Below are positions 1-8,598 of a DNA stretch of 31,931 nt, piece after piece (positions within the stretch are counted from its first letter, which is position 1; the number at the start of each line of letters is the position of its first letter). Both the position numbers and the translations under genes were made by a program. The DNA is from Bacillota bacterium (GTDB taxonomy: Bacteria; Bacillota; Clostridia; Lachnospirales; Lachnospiraceae), in NCBI GenBank assembly GCA_023415595.1, contig JAEZJW010000045.1, positions 1 through 31,931 on the forward strand, read 5' to 3'. The notes beneath the pieces are model-generated. The model did no database searches, was not told where the DNA came from, and saw only the letters and a list, made by a program, of their open reading frames with translations.

Positions 1-546
1 TATCTGAAGCTGTTCGAAGACACAACCTTCTGGTTCGGCCAGGACAGCCAGAATATACACACTTTGATGCAGCAGATTTTCTCGGAGCTTGAGAAAAAGC
101 ATACCGCTTATCAGAAGCAGGTAGAAACCCTGCTTTCTCAGCTTATCGTTTCCCTGGTACGAAATTATGAGAATAACCAGGATATCCAAAGCCAGACGAA
201 ACCCTCTGATCTGGCTTACAGTAAATACTTTATTATTGAAGAATATTTTCTATATGAATATCAGGATCTGTCACTCGAGACCCTGGCTTCCCGTCTCGGC
301 TTAAGCCCGAGGCAGACGCAGCGTCTGTTAAACCAGCATTATGGCAAAAGTTTTCAGCAGAAGCGTACGGAGGCGAGAATGTCTGCCGCAGCCATCCTGT
401 TAGCGGATCCAAATAAGAGGATAACTGAGATTGCCATAAACCTCGGATACTCCTCCGTGGAACATTTCTCCGCCGCTTTTATCAGGTATTATCATATCTC
501 TGCAAGACAATACCGCAAAATCAATATGGATACCGAAATACCCTGA
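1..546 (+). CDS. AraC-family transcriptional regulator, C-terminal part (5' end outside window)
   Basis: The frame is open from the first base of the window, so the gene starts to the left; internal TTG/ATG codons at 64-69 are not needed as a start. The last ~100 residues form an AraC/XylS double helix-turn-helix. The first HTH lies around LETLASRLGLSPRQTQRLL. The second is around ITEIAINLGYSSVEHFSAAF and is followed by the family-typical YRK ending. Such proteins bind two adjacent major grooves as DNA-binding activators or repressors. The ligand-sensing N-terminal part is missing here, so the regulated pathway cannot be named. The gene converges on the nitroreductase gene and ends before a shared hairpin terminator. 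The family call is firm; the target is unknown. Confidence 0.9.
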   Translation, partial: YLKLFEDTTFWFGQDSQNIHTLMQQIFSELEKKHTAYQKQVETLLSQLIVSLVRNYENNQDIQSQTKPSDLAYSKYFIIEEYFLYEYQDLSLETLASRLGLSPRQTQRLLNQHYGKSFQQKRTEARMSAAAILLADPNKRITEIAINLGYSSVEHFSAAFIRYYHISARQYRKINMDTEIP

Positions 547-575
547 TGAAACACGCTCTGCGAGCTTTAACTCAA

Positions 576-610
576 ATTAAGCTTACATTCTGATGGAATG
601 TAAGCTTAGT
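576..610. terminator. Bidirectional hairpin terminator
   Basis: A 12-bp perfect inverted repeat (AAGCTTACATTC at 579-590 with GAATGTAAGCTT at 596-607) has a 5-base loop, and further pairs extend it outward. It sits between the convergent AraC and nitroreductase genes. The flanking T/A runs are short, so terminator strength is uncertain. Confidence 0.6.
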
Positions 611-642
611 AATATAACACCTTTATTCAAAACGGAAGATAC

Positions 643-1206
643 TTATTCAATAAATGTGATTTTGTCCAGATCCGGTGTATGGGGTTGCTTTGCCGTGTTC
701 TCATAGCCTATCAGGACGGAAGCACCAAAAGCAAACCCTTCCGGGAACCTTAATCTCTTGCTGAATTCCTCCGCACGCTTACCACTGGCAAAGGCAGTAC
801 CAGTTAATCCGCATATTACATTGGCTAAACCAAGAGAGGTGGCTGCCAACGCAATATTCTGACATACAATACCACAGTCGATCAATGCACCGGCATATTC
901 GGCAGGATCAATAGCAATTAGTATCATACAGGGTGCACCATAAAAAAGCTTTCCTCCACGATCCATAATTCTATTGAAGGTTGATTTATCCTCCTGGCTT
1001 TCCAGATAGGACATTCCTTCAGCTTCCATCTCATTTATTAATTCCCTGTCCTTAACAACGATGATCCGCCAAGCCTGCCTGTTCATCCCACTGGGTGCCT
1101 GAACTGCAGCTTCTGCGATAGCCCTGAGTAACTCGTCTGCAGGCATCTCCTCCTTATAATCTCTGCAGGAATATCTTCTTGCTATTACCTGTAATGTCTC
1201 ATTCAT
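643..1206 (-). CDS. Nitroreductase family protein (FMN-dependent oxidoreductase)
   Basis: The 187-residue protein has the size and pattern of the FMN-binding nitroreductase family. An N-terminal ARRYSCRDY segment corresponds to the flavin-phosphate-binding RRSxRxF motif. APSGMNRQAWRIIVV and a late LANVICGLTG segment follow, as in the family's core. Members reduce nitro compounds, quinones or flavins with NAD(P)H in the cytoplasm; the substrate cannot be deduced. The start is supported by an AAGGAG ribosome site just upstream of the ATG at 1206. The gene is divergent from superoxide dismutase and shares a 290-base intergenic region containing a Fur-like palindrome, which fits a redox or metal stress role (inference). 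Confidence 0.88.
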   Translation of the reverse strand: MNETLQVIARRYSCRDYKEEMPADELLRAIAEAAVQAPSGMNRQAWRIIVVKDRELINEMEAEGMSYLESQEDKSTFNRIMDRGGKLFYGAPCMILIAIDPAEYAGALIDCGIVCQNIALAATSLGLANVICGLTGTAFASGKRAEEFSKRLRFPEGFAFGASVLIGYENTAKQPHTPDLDKITFIE

Positions 1207-1350
1207 TGCATATTCTCCTTTTCTATTCTATTCGTATGAATTTATATCATTTTCATTCGTTTTGCCAGCAAAACAATAATATTTTAGCACATCTGGCATC
1301 GAAGTCAAATCAACTAATCATAGATATCCCATATAGTAATATCTTACAAA

Positions 1351-1365
1351 TGAGAACGATTCTCA
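1351..1365. promoter_or_regulatory. Candidate Fur-family (Fur/PerR/Zur) operator
   Basis: The 15-bp sequence TGAGAACGATTCTCA is a near-perfect 7-1-7 palindrome (perfect over the outer six bases of each arm). It resembles the Fur-family 7-1-7 consensus TGATAATNATTATCA. It lies between the divergent nitroreductase and superoxide dismutase genes, about 130 bp upstream of the latter's start. Which family member binds cannot be told from sequence. Confidence 0.5.
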
Positions 1366-1496
1366 CATCATAAATTTGTCCATTCTATAGAAAATTATAT
1401 TTCTTACAATTTAATTGCATTTAACCCTTTTAATTATCTGATATTTGATTTATAATATAAACATCAATAAACAATAAAATGAAAAGGAGAATAATT

Positions 1497-2120
1497 ATGC
1501 TAAAACAATTAGAATTAACATATAACTTCAGCGCTCTTGAGCCCCATATTGACGAGCTTACTATGATCACTCATTACACCAAACATCATGCAGCCTATAC
1601 TGCTAATCTGAATACAGCTCTTGAAAAAGCTCCTGAACTCGCCGGGAAAACAATAGAGGAGCTACTTAGCAGTGTTGCCGATCTGTCCGATGAGTCCCTG
1701 AAAACAGTCTTGAGGAATAACGGAGGCGGATATTATAATCATAACCTATATTTTTCAACTCTGTCACCGGACGGCTTAAGGCATCCCGAGGGAGACCTCT
1801 TAAAGCAGATTGAGAAGGATTTCGGAAGCAATGATCAATTAAAGGAGAAGCTGAATAATGCCGCCGCTACCCGGTTTGGTTCCGGCTGGGCATGGTTATC
1901 CACCGACAAGTCCGGTAATCTTAGTGTATCCTCCAGTCCCAATCAGGATAATCCACTGTTTGAAACCCGCGGAGCAATCGTTCCGATCCTTGGGATTGAT
2001 GTTTGGGAGCATGCATATTATCTGAAGTATAAAAATCTGCGCCTGGATTACATCAATGCCTTATATTCGGTACTTGACTGGAAGCAGATAGCTAAGAACT
2101 ATCATGAGGCCAGAGCTTAG
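1497..2120 (+). CDS. sodA: Superoxide dismutase, Mn/Fe family, manganese-type signature
   Basis: Converts superoxide to hydrogen peroxide and oxygen in the cytoplasm. Metal ligands are visible in their family positions: a His in THYTKHHAAY, His in GGGYYNHNLYF, Asp and His in DVWEHAYYLKY. The GGG-Y-Y-N-H and NQDNPL segments match the Gly77/Gln146 pattern of Mn enzymes rather than the Gln69/Ala141 pattern of Fe enzymes, so manganese or cambialistic use is predicted. The frame extends upstream to an ATG at 1479. The ATG at 1497 is preferred because AAAAGGAGA lies directly in front of it, giving 207 residues. A TATAAT at 1451-1456 may be its -10 box. A Fur-like palindrome lies upstream, and a strong 15-bp hairpin follows the gene. 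Confidence 0.93.
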   Translation: MLKQLELTYNFSALEPHIDELTMITHYTKHHAAYTANLNTALEKAPELAGKTIEELLSSVADLSDESLKTVLRNNGGGYYNHNLYFSTLSPDGLRHPEGDLLKQIEKDFGSNDQLKEKLNNAAATRFGSGWAWLSTDKSGNLSVSSSPNQDNPLFETRGAIVPILGIDVWEHAYYLKYKNLRLDYINALYSVLDWKQIAKNYHEARA

Positions 2121-2152
2121 AGGGGCGCAAAGAGATTATCATAAGGTTCTAA

Positions 2153-2190
2153 CATAAAGCCGGGGCTTTTCAATTAGCCCCGGCTTTATG
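2153..2190. terminator. Strong bidirectional terminator
   Basis: A perfect 15-bp GC-rich stem (CATAAAGCCGGGGCT at 2153-2167 with its complement at 2176-2190) and an 8-base loop lie between the convergent superoxide dismutase and GGDEF-EAL genes. Confidence 0.85.
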
Positions 2191-2197
2191 ATTAAAT

Positions 2198-4951
2198 TTA
2201 CTTAACTGGATCCATGTTTTCGTTATAAAAGTCTATAAACTCATGAACAGGTATGGGTCGGCTGAAATAATATCCCTGCAATTCATCGCAATCTTTCTCT
2301 AATAGTTTCTCTACCTGCTCTATTGTTTCTACTCCCTCCGCTAAGGTCTTCAGATTTAATGTCTTTGCCATTGATATGATTGAAAATGTGATGTCCCGAT
2401 TATGAATTTCATCCAGTCTGCTGACAAAGGATCTGTCAATCTTCAGATAATCGATGGGGAGCCTCGTTAAATAGCTCAAGGAGGAAAAGCCTGTTCCAAA
2501 ATCATCAAGAGCAATCCCAATCCCCAAGGCCTTAATTGCCTTCAAATAATCAACCGCCCGGTTAAGATCATGAATGAACATGCTTTCTGTTATTTCAATC
2601 ACCAGCTGTATCTCCTGCTCGGAATAATATGATAACATTTGCTGCAGCTGCTTAATAATGTCCTCATTTTCAAACTGCTTCACTGATACGTTAATCGCCA
2701 GTTTAATCCTGATACCATGCTCCTTTAGGTACTTATCAATCCGGAAAATCTCTGTGATAATCCAGCTGCTGATCGGCAGAATAAGTCCATTCTCCTCAGC
2801 TGCCGGTATAAAATTCGATGGTGCTATCCTTTCACCGTCCCTGTTCCATCGAATCAGGGCTTCTGCACCAATGATGGTATAACGGTTATCCCTAAATTCT
2901 ATCTGAGGTTGGAGGAACAACTCAAATTCCTCATTCTGTATTGCCTTATTTAGTCTGATCTGAAGCTCTAACTGCTCTTGATTTCTTTTCTCAATTTCCG
3001 CTGACGAGAAAACATACTTTCCCCTTCCTGATTCCTTGGAGTGATACATGGCGCTGTCCGCTTTTCTGAGAATTCCCTCTAGGGTTATGTCGTCATCAGG
3101 TGCAATCGCTATGCCAATACTTATTTCTATGGACACTTCTTTACCCTTTAAAACAAATGGCTTCTTTACCTGTTTAATGATATCCTCAGCAATACCTGCA
3201 GCGATCTCCGCACAGTTATTTCCTTCCATCAGAAGTGTAAATTCATCTCCTCCTAATCTGGACAGCATGTCCTCTTCACGAATTACTGACTGTATTCTTT
3301 TTGATACCTCAATGAGCAGTAGATCTCCTGCATCATGTCCCAGAGAATCATTAATTAGTTTAAAACGGTCGATATCCATAAAAAATACAGCTACCTGGGA
3401 TTTATTTCTTTTCGTTCTGGCTAACGCAGTATTCAGACGATCATAAAACAGCGTTCTGTTAGGAATTCCGGTTAATGAATCATAATATGCGAGCAGATGG
3501 ATATCCTGCTCAGCCTTTTTCATCTTTGTAATATCTGAGGAGATACCAATATAATTTGATATCTTACCATCCGAATCATAGATCGTTGTAATCGACATCC
3601 ATTTCGGATATACTTCACCTGTTTTCCGTTTGTCCCAGATTTCACCTTCCCAGAAGCCTGCCGTATTCAACTCATCCCACATATTTCGATAGAAGAAAAT
3701 ATCATGATAGTCCGATTTGAAGATTTTCGGATTTTGTCCAATTAACTCTTCCTCTGAATAACCTGAAATTTTAGTCATTGATTCATTAATACGGATGATG
3801 TTATTATGTTCATCCGTAATGACGATTCCCTCCAATGCCTGGTTAATTATCTTATCTGAAATAATCAGCTCATCATTGAGCCGTAATAAACTGTTAAGCT
3901 GCTCCTTGATCTGTGTAATGTCATGCAGTAGATAGAGTCTTCCTATCTTCTTATTATCCGCATCAAAAATGTCCTCAATATGGATGCTGTAGTATGAATT
4001 TTTACTCTCAATCTGCACCACCATGATGTTCTCTTTCGCCGTATCCAGAGGCAGTGATAATTTGTTAATCATAGTGATATGTTGGACTACATCATATATT
4101 TTCCTACCAATCAGTTTACTAATATGATTTAACTTTCTTAATTCGACGTCTCCATACCTTTGGATGAATTCTATGCTTTTCGGATTAGCATCAATGATAC
4201 ACTCATCATTGTCTAAGACAAAAAGCAGATCCCTTATGTTTTCTATTACCAACTCTCTGGCATAGGGTATGATCATTGTTTTGGGGAGATGAAATACACC
4301 CCAATAGAACACTGATAAAGTTAATAACGTAATAATTGGTGTTGTATCAATCGGTATGATTAAAATTTCTTGAGTAATAAATAAAACATTGATGATAAAA
4401 GTTGCAGTGCAGCCTATAAAAACAAACATACTTTGTTTGCGATAAATTTTGGGAGCTTTCATTGACCTGAGGAAAAGCAGATAACACGTAATAAGAATAA
4501 GCACATAGGAGTACAAAGCATTCACATAAAAGCCAACATTCTTAGTGTATGTATAGATTGGAACACCTTTAAGATAATAAACCTCAGGTTCTGTGATAAA
4601 CCGATAGGGCAGGTATCCCGTAATAACAGAAGCCAATGACAGAGTAGGTATCAAAAACATTAAGACTTTATTGATCCATCTGATCTGTTTATATTTTTTA
4701 ATAAAAATCACTGTTGTTATCAGCAGAACGGGAGGTACCAGAATAACGCCTATATATTTCAATCTCTGGAGCAGAAGAACCCCATTCACGGGAACGACAA
4801 AACTAAGCAACTCCATCAATATCCAGAAGGAGACTAAAATGGACATCGATAAGAGTCTCCTGGATATATCAATCTTGCTGCTGTTAAGTAAAAAAGCAAT
4901 TAAAATCATACTTAATATAAATCCGACGAAATAAATAGCTCCAAAAATCAT
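2198..4951 (-). CDS. Membrane 7TM-PAS-PAS-GGDEF-EAL c-di-GMP turnover protein
   Basis: A bifunctional signalling protein of about 917 residues. Residues 1-225 form a seven-helix membrane module of the type found N-terminal to histidine kinases. Two PAS-like regions follow at about 240-350 and 370-480, then a GGDEF domain (480-650) and an EAL domain (665-910). The cyclase site LGGDEF is intact, and an inhibitory RxxD site (REED) lies five residues before it. The EAL domain keeps AEALIRW, the ExT motif in IEITESM, LDDFGTGFSS, LKIDRSF and LAEGVET. Both synthesis and hydrolysis of c-di-GMP are therefore chemically possible; the net direction is unknown. A GTG at 4957 could also start the protein, but the ATG at 4951 has the better, though weak, GAAGTGAG ribosome site. 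The gene is alone, bounded by a terminator downstream. Its product could feed the MshEN-domain protein at 22739 (inference). Confidence 0.92.
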   Translation of the reverse strand: MIFGAIYFVGFILSMILIAFLLNSSKIDISRRLLSMSILVSFWILMELLSFVVPVNGVLLLQRLKYIGVILVPPVLLITTVIFIKKYKQIRWINKVLMFLIPTLSLASVITGYLPYRFITEPEVYYLKGVPIYTYTKNVGFYVNALYSYVLILITCYLLFLRSMKAPKIYRKQSMFVFIGCTATFIINVLFITQEILIIPIDTTPIITLLTLSVFYWGVFHLPKTMIIPYARELVIENIRDLLFVLDNDECIIDANPKSIEFIQRYGDVELRKLNHISKLIGRKIYDVVQHITMINKLSLPLDTAKENIMVVQIESKNSYYSIHIEDIFDADNKKIGRLYLLHDITQIKEQLNSLLRLNDELIISDKIINQALEGIVITDEHNNIIRINESMTKISGYSEEELIGQNPKIFKSDYHDIFFYRNMWDELNTAGFWEGEIWDKRKTGEVYPKWMSITTIYDSDGKISNYIGISSDITKMKKAEQDIHLLAYYDSLTGIPNRTLFYDRLNTALARTKRNKSQVAVFFMDIDRFKLINDSLGHDAGDLLLIEVSKRIQSVIREEDMLSRLGGDEFTLLMEGNNCAEIAAGIAEDIIKQVKKPFVLKGKEVSIEISIGIAIAPDDDITLEGILRKADSAMYHSKESGRGKYVFSSAEIEKRNQEQLELQIRLNKAIQNEEFELFLQPQIEFRDNRYTIIGAEALIRWNRDGERIAPSNFIPAAEENGLILPISSWIITEIFRIDKYLKEHGIRIKLAINVSVKQFENEDIIKQLQQMLSYYSEQEIQLVIEITESMFIHDLNRAVDYLKAIKALGIGIALDDFGTGFSSLSYLTRLPIDYLKIDRSFVSRLDEIHNRDITFSIISMAKTLNLKTLAEGVETIEQVEKLLEKDCDELQGYYFSRPIPVHEFIDFYNENMDPVK

Positions 4952-5040
4952 ACTCACTTCTTATAATAAAAAGCATTATAACCTTTCCTGTTTATGTTGT
5001 TATTTTAACAGAATTTACTATATTTTTCAACAAAATATGC

Positions 5041-5130
5041 CTAAGCACCGAACAATAAAAGTCCAGCTTCGAAGTCATGTATCTCTATGTAGTAGGGTGA
5101 GAGTCCGAGCACCCTCATCCCTTGACAGCC
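5041..5130. other. Short unexplained spacer with a hairpin
   Basis: About 190 bases separate the GGDEF-EAL and ligD genes. AGGGTG at 5094-5099 pairs with CACCCT at 5110-5115, and GTGAGAGTCCGAG forms the loop region. The stretch is GC-richer than its flanks and could be a ligD terminator or a relic of a structured RNA. No gene is supported. Confidence 0.25.
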
Positions 5131-5145
5131 TAATGCATTATATTT

Positions 5146-7614
5146 TTATCGAAGCATTTGGTCGTTTTCGAAAAAACCCTTCCATGGGTCGTTACCACTT
5201 CGTCTCAGCAGAGCCTCCGCCATCGAGATTCCATCGGGTGCCACCGTGTCAAGCTCCTCCCAGGCGATCGGCATGGACACTCTGGCTCCTTTTCGCGCTC
5301 GCAATGAATAGGGGGCGATACTGGTAGCACCCCTCCCGTTTCTCATCCAGTCGATAAAGATCTTACCGGAGCGTCTGGCTTTTCTGCCATTACTCGTATA
5401 ACGGTCCGGCCATTTATGTTCCATCACCTCGGCTACCCGCCTTGCGAAGTCGTGAAATACCTCCCAGGGTGCAACCGGCTTCAGAGGAACGACCACATGG
5501 TAACCCTTACCCCCGCTGGTCTTAAGATAGGAGGTTAATGACAGCTCGGTAAGAATATTCTTCACATCCAGCACTCCCTGGCGTACCCTGTCCAGTTCCA
5601 TTCCCTCGTCCGGGTCCAAATCAAATACCAACATATCGGGCATTTCCAGTGTTTCGACGGTGCTGCCCCAGATATGAAACTCCAGGGTGCCCATCTGAGC
5701 TTCCGATACCAGACCGGCTGTGTTTTCAATATAGAAGTATTCCTCCGTCTCTCCGCTGCCGGTAGCAACCGGGATTATGATTACCTCTTTACTTCCCGGA
5801 CCGGGATGCTTCTTAAAGAAGCAGGTCTGTGATATTCCCTTCGGACAGCGTATCGTACTGAGCAGCCTATGACTCACATACGGCAGCATACGCTCTGATA
5901 CCTCCGCATAGTAACGGACTACATCCTCCTTACTTATCCTGAGATCCTCAAATAACACCTTATCCGGGTTTGAGATTTTTATCCCTTGGATCACGAGTCC
6001 ACTTGTATTTGTCCCCATTGTATTCTCTCCCTCAGTCGTGTCTTTGGACTGTATCGCCTCATCTACTTCTTCTACATCTTCTATCTCTTCTGCTGCTTTC
6101 TCCCTTCTGATTGTCCTGGGATCCTTATCCGTACGCAAACCCTTATAGCTTGCCTGTCTTAAATGATTGTCCACAGTCCATTCAGCAAACTTTATTTCTG
6201 CAACATACTCAGGTTCCAGCCATATGATCTCTTCCTTCACCCTGAGCTTTGGTGGCGTAAGGAATGGGGAATTCATTGTCTGTATCTTCTTAAATTTATC
6301 CTCCAAATTCTTCATTTCAGCTTCGCTGATGCCTGTTCCCGCGCGTCCGGCATAAACCAGGTCTTCACCTTCATAGATACCAAGGAGAAGCGAGCTGATG
6401 CCACTGATTATTTTGTCAGATCTGGTATACCCTCCGATCACGAATTCCTGTCGTTTATCACATTTTAGTTTGATCCAGTCACCGTTTCTTGTTCCGCTAT
6501 AGACTGAGTCGGCTTTCTTGCCGACGATCCCTTCCATATCTGCCTCACAGGCTACAGCAAAGCTTTCTTTCCCACTTCCTCTGATATAGCGGCTGTAATA
6601 TAGATTTTTAGGAGCATCCTTCAATAGCAGCTCAAGCATTTCTTTCCGCTTTATTAGGGGATGTCCCCGAAGATCAGTCCCATCCAGTGCCAGAAGGTCA
6701 AATACGATATAGGTAAGATTTTTGCCCTTCGGGTTCTTCCTATAATTCTGAAGTGCTTGAAAATCTGTTTTACCGGCTGCATCCGTGACCGCAATCTCTC
6801 CATCCAGAACCATAGGCCTTCCGGCGGAGAAGCTGATAAGGGAGTACGCAATCTCGTGAAACCGGCTGGCATAATCATTCCCGTTCCGGGTAAGCAGCCG
6901 GGCACTGCCCGCTTCCACAAAGGCCAGGATCCTATAACCGTCATATTTCAGCTCATAGAGCCAATTCTCATCCTCGGGAATGGTCTTTACTAACTTAGCC
7001 AGCTGCACCTCTGAAGTATGAAAGGGATTTTTTATGAACTTCTCATTCTCACCCTTTTCAATTTCCTCCATGGTACGGCCGGTCCTGATACTGGTAACAT
7101 AACCGGATATCCCATCCGTATCCCCCACATACTCATCCTTCTCCTTCAGTAATAGCCAGTTATCCTCTGCTTCTCCTGCCTTCCCTTTGATCCGAATCAA
7201 TGCCCATTTTCCCAGAAGTCTTCTCCCTTTCAGGACAAACTTCAGCGCACCTTCCCGTAAGCCCTCTTCCACATTACCGTGAGGCTCCCAAAGGCCTTCA
7301 TCCCAGAGCATGACTATCCCTCCGCCGTATTCTCCTTTGGGAATCGTACCTTCAAAATTCCTGTATTCGAGCGGATGGTCCTCCACCTGTACGGCAAGTC
7401 TCTTATCCAGCTTATGATAGGATGGACCCTTGGGCACCGCCCAGCTTAAGAGAACTCCGGCCCACTCCAGACGCAGATCATAATGCTCTTTACGTGCCAT
7501 ATGGTGCTGGACAACAAACCTCAGACCCTCCTCGGAGGACTCTGCTTCGCCAATGGGCTCTGAGGTTCTTTCAAAATTCCTTTTTTGATTATACTCCTGT
7601 AATTCTCCCATCAT
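5146..7614 (-). CDS. ligD: Multifunctional NHEJ DNA ligase D (phosphoesterase-ligase-polymerase)
   Basis: Repairs double-strand breaks with Ku. Domain order is PE-LIG-POL, as in Pseudomonas LigD. The 3'-phosphoesterase (residues ~1-165) shows FVVQHHMARKEHYDLRLE with the expected His/His/Asp/Arg set. The ATP-dependent ligase (~195-500) has ELKYDGYR, whose Lys at about 223 is the adenylation site, then EGIVGKKADSVY and an OB region. After an acidic linker, the archaeo-eukaryotic-primase-type polymerase (~540-815) has the catalytic DLDPDE and the GGKGYHVVVPL motif. Length (822 residues) is normal. The ATG at 7614 is chosen because it begins four bases after the ku stop, while the frame's earlier ATG at 7683 lies inside ku. 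No strong ribosome site precedes it, so translational coupling to ku is likely. It is co-transcribed with ku on the minus strand. Confidence 0.95.
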   Translation of the reverse strand: MMGELQEYNQKRNFERTSEPIGEAESSEEGLRFVVQHHMARKEHYDLRLEWAGVLLSWAVPKGPSYHKLDKRLAVQVEDHPLEYRNFEGTIPKGEYGGGIVMLWDEGLWEPHGNVEEGLREGALKFVLKGRRLLGKWALIRIKGKAGEAEDNWLLLKEKDEYVGDTDGISGYVTSIRTGRTMEEIEKGENEKFIKNPFHTSEVQLAKLVKTIPEDENWLYELKYDGYRILAFVEAGSARLLTRNGNDYASRFHEIAYSLISFSAGRPMVLDGEIAVTDAAGKTDFQALQNYRKNPKGKNLTYIVFDLLALDGTDLRGHPLIKRKEMLELLLKDAPKNLYYSRYIRGSGKESFAVACEADMEGIVGKKADSVYSGTRNGDWIKLKCDKRQEFVIGGYTRSDKIISGISSLLLGIYEGEDLVYAGRAGTGISEAEMKNLEDKFKKIQTMNSPFLTPPKLRVKEEIIWLEPEYVAEIKFAEWTVDNHLRQASYKGLRTDKDPRTIRREKAAEEIEDVEEVDEAIQSKDTTEGENTMGTNTSGLVIQGIKISNPDKVLFEDLRISKEDVVRYYAEVSERMLPYVSHRLLSTIRCPKGISQTCFFKKHPGPGSKEVIIIPVATGSGETEEYFYIENTAGLVSEAQMGTLEFHIWGSTVETLEMPDMLVFDLDPDEGMELDRVRQGVLDVKNILTELSLTSYLKTSGGKGYHVVVPLKPVAPWEVFHDFARRVAEVMEHKWPDRYTSNGRKARRSGKIFIDWMRNGRGATSIAPYSLRARKGARVSMPIAWEELDTVAPDGISMAEALLRRSGNDPWKGFFENDQMLR

Positions 7615-7618
7615 CGTT

Positions 7619-8392
7619 TTATGCCGTTTCTTTGTCCGTCTTAGCTTTATCGACGCTAGCTCTGAGAGCCTCCATAAGGTCAATCACCTTACCGGCGCTT
7701 ACCGGTTCGGCAGCAACAACCTCCTTACCGGATATCTTCGTCTCGATCAGCTCATGAAGCCTTGCCTGGTATTCATCTTTATATTTATCAGGATCAAAGG
7801 GAGTATCCATGGAATTGATCAGAAGCTTTGCCATACTAAGCTCCTGCTCGGCTATATCCGGCTTATTGTACTGTTTTTGAAGTGCCTTTACCTCGTCGGC
7901 ATAGAACATTGTGGAAATGAGTATACCTTCCTCCCGCGGAATGATTGCCATCAGGGTATCCTTGGTTCCCATGACTGTTTTCCCTATCGCAATCTTTTGC
8001 TCTGCCATCAGTGCCGACCGGAGCAGCTCGAAGGCTTTTTCGCCTCCGGCCTCAGGTGCTGCCTGATAGGTCTTATCATAATAGACAGGGGAGATCTGGT
8101 TTAACTGGGCAAAGTGCAGAATCTGGATAGACTTTTCCTTCTCTGTCTTAATCTTTTCTATTTCTTCATCCGTAATGACGACATATTTGTCCTCATCATA
8201 CTCATAGCCCTTTACGATATCTTCTGCTTTAATCTCCTTACCGCAATGGCCGCAGGTCTTCTTATAGCGGATGCGGCTGTTATCCTCCTTATGCAGCTGA
8301 TTAAAATGGATGTCGTTATCCTGGGTAGCAGTAAACATCGCTATCGGAATCGCAACCATACCGAAAGTTATAACTGATTTACGTGATATCAA
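7619..8392 (-). CDS. ku: Ku, DNA end-binding protein of bacterial NHEJ
   Basis: A homodimeric ring protein that binds DNA ends and recruits LigD. The N-terminus ISRKSVITFGMVAIPIAMFTA aligns with the conserved start of bacterial Ku (WKGxISFGLVxIPVxLYxA). CGHCGKEI gives the usual zinc-ribbon-like CxxC region and EDIVKGYEYD the core. The frame is open back to an ATG at 8488. I choose the TTG at 8392 instead: a perfect ribosome site GGAGGTGA (8400-8407) lies seven bases before it, the ATG at 8488 has none, and the protein then begins where the family begins. This gives 257 residues. The gene precedes ligD by four bases and diverges from the MerR regulator gene. Confidence 0.93.
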   Translation of the reverse strand: MISRKSVITFGMVAIPIAMFTATQDNDIHFNQLHKEDNSRIRYKKTCGHCGKEIKAEDIVKGYEYDEDKYVVITDEEIEKIKTEKEKSIQILHFAQLNQISPVYYDKTYQAAPEAGGEKAFELLRSALMAEQKIAIGKTVMGTKDTLMAIIPREEGILISTMFYADEVKALQKQYNKPDIAEQELSMAKLLINSMDTPFDPDKYKDEYQARLHELIETKISGKEVVAAEPVSAGKVIDLMEALRASVDKAKTDKETA

Positions 8393-8399
8393 AGAAAAA

Positions 8400-8407
8400 T
8401 CACCTCC
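8400..8407 (-). promoter_or_regulatory. Perfect Shine-Dalgarno site that fixes the ku start
   Basis: On the minus strand this reads GGAGGTGA, fully complementary to the 16S rRNA 3' end. It is placed seven bases before a TTG codon at 8392. Confidence 0.8.
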
Positions 8408-8530
8408 ATTTTTATTGTTTCCAACAGGGCTGTCAGTATTCGGTATTGGAAGGTTATTCAGTTTTTCTGGGTATATTTTATCTGTCATCCGTCTTTGAAG
8501 GAATCAATGCCGGTAAAGGAAGATTATGCC

Positions 8531-8558
8531 TTGCCATTTGGAAATAAACTGGTAATAT
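8531..8558 (+). promoter_or_regulatory. Candidate promoter of the MerR regulator gene
   Basis: TTGCCA at 8531-8536 and TAATAT at 8553-8558 are separated by 16 bases, about 40 bp ahead of the regulator's start. Moderate match only. Confidence 0.4.
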
Positions 8559-8598
8559 ATGAATATGGGAAGAAACTACTCTGAAAGGAAATGATAGG

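Noticed and set aside
1179..1373. 64-codon plus-strand ORF between nitroreductase and SOD
   Set aside because: It has no ribosome site, overlaps the start of the nitroreductase gene and runs over the Fur-like palindrome; composition looks non-coding.
5041..5130. Group II intron fragment
   Set aside because: GGTGAGAGTCC is only loosely reminiscent of intron domain I; no domain V hairpin, boundary motif or reverse transcriptase was found.
5037..5327. 96-codon plus-strand ORF
   Set aside because: Its second half is antisense to the conserved end of ligD and its first half lies in the structured spacer; no ribosome site.
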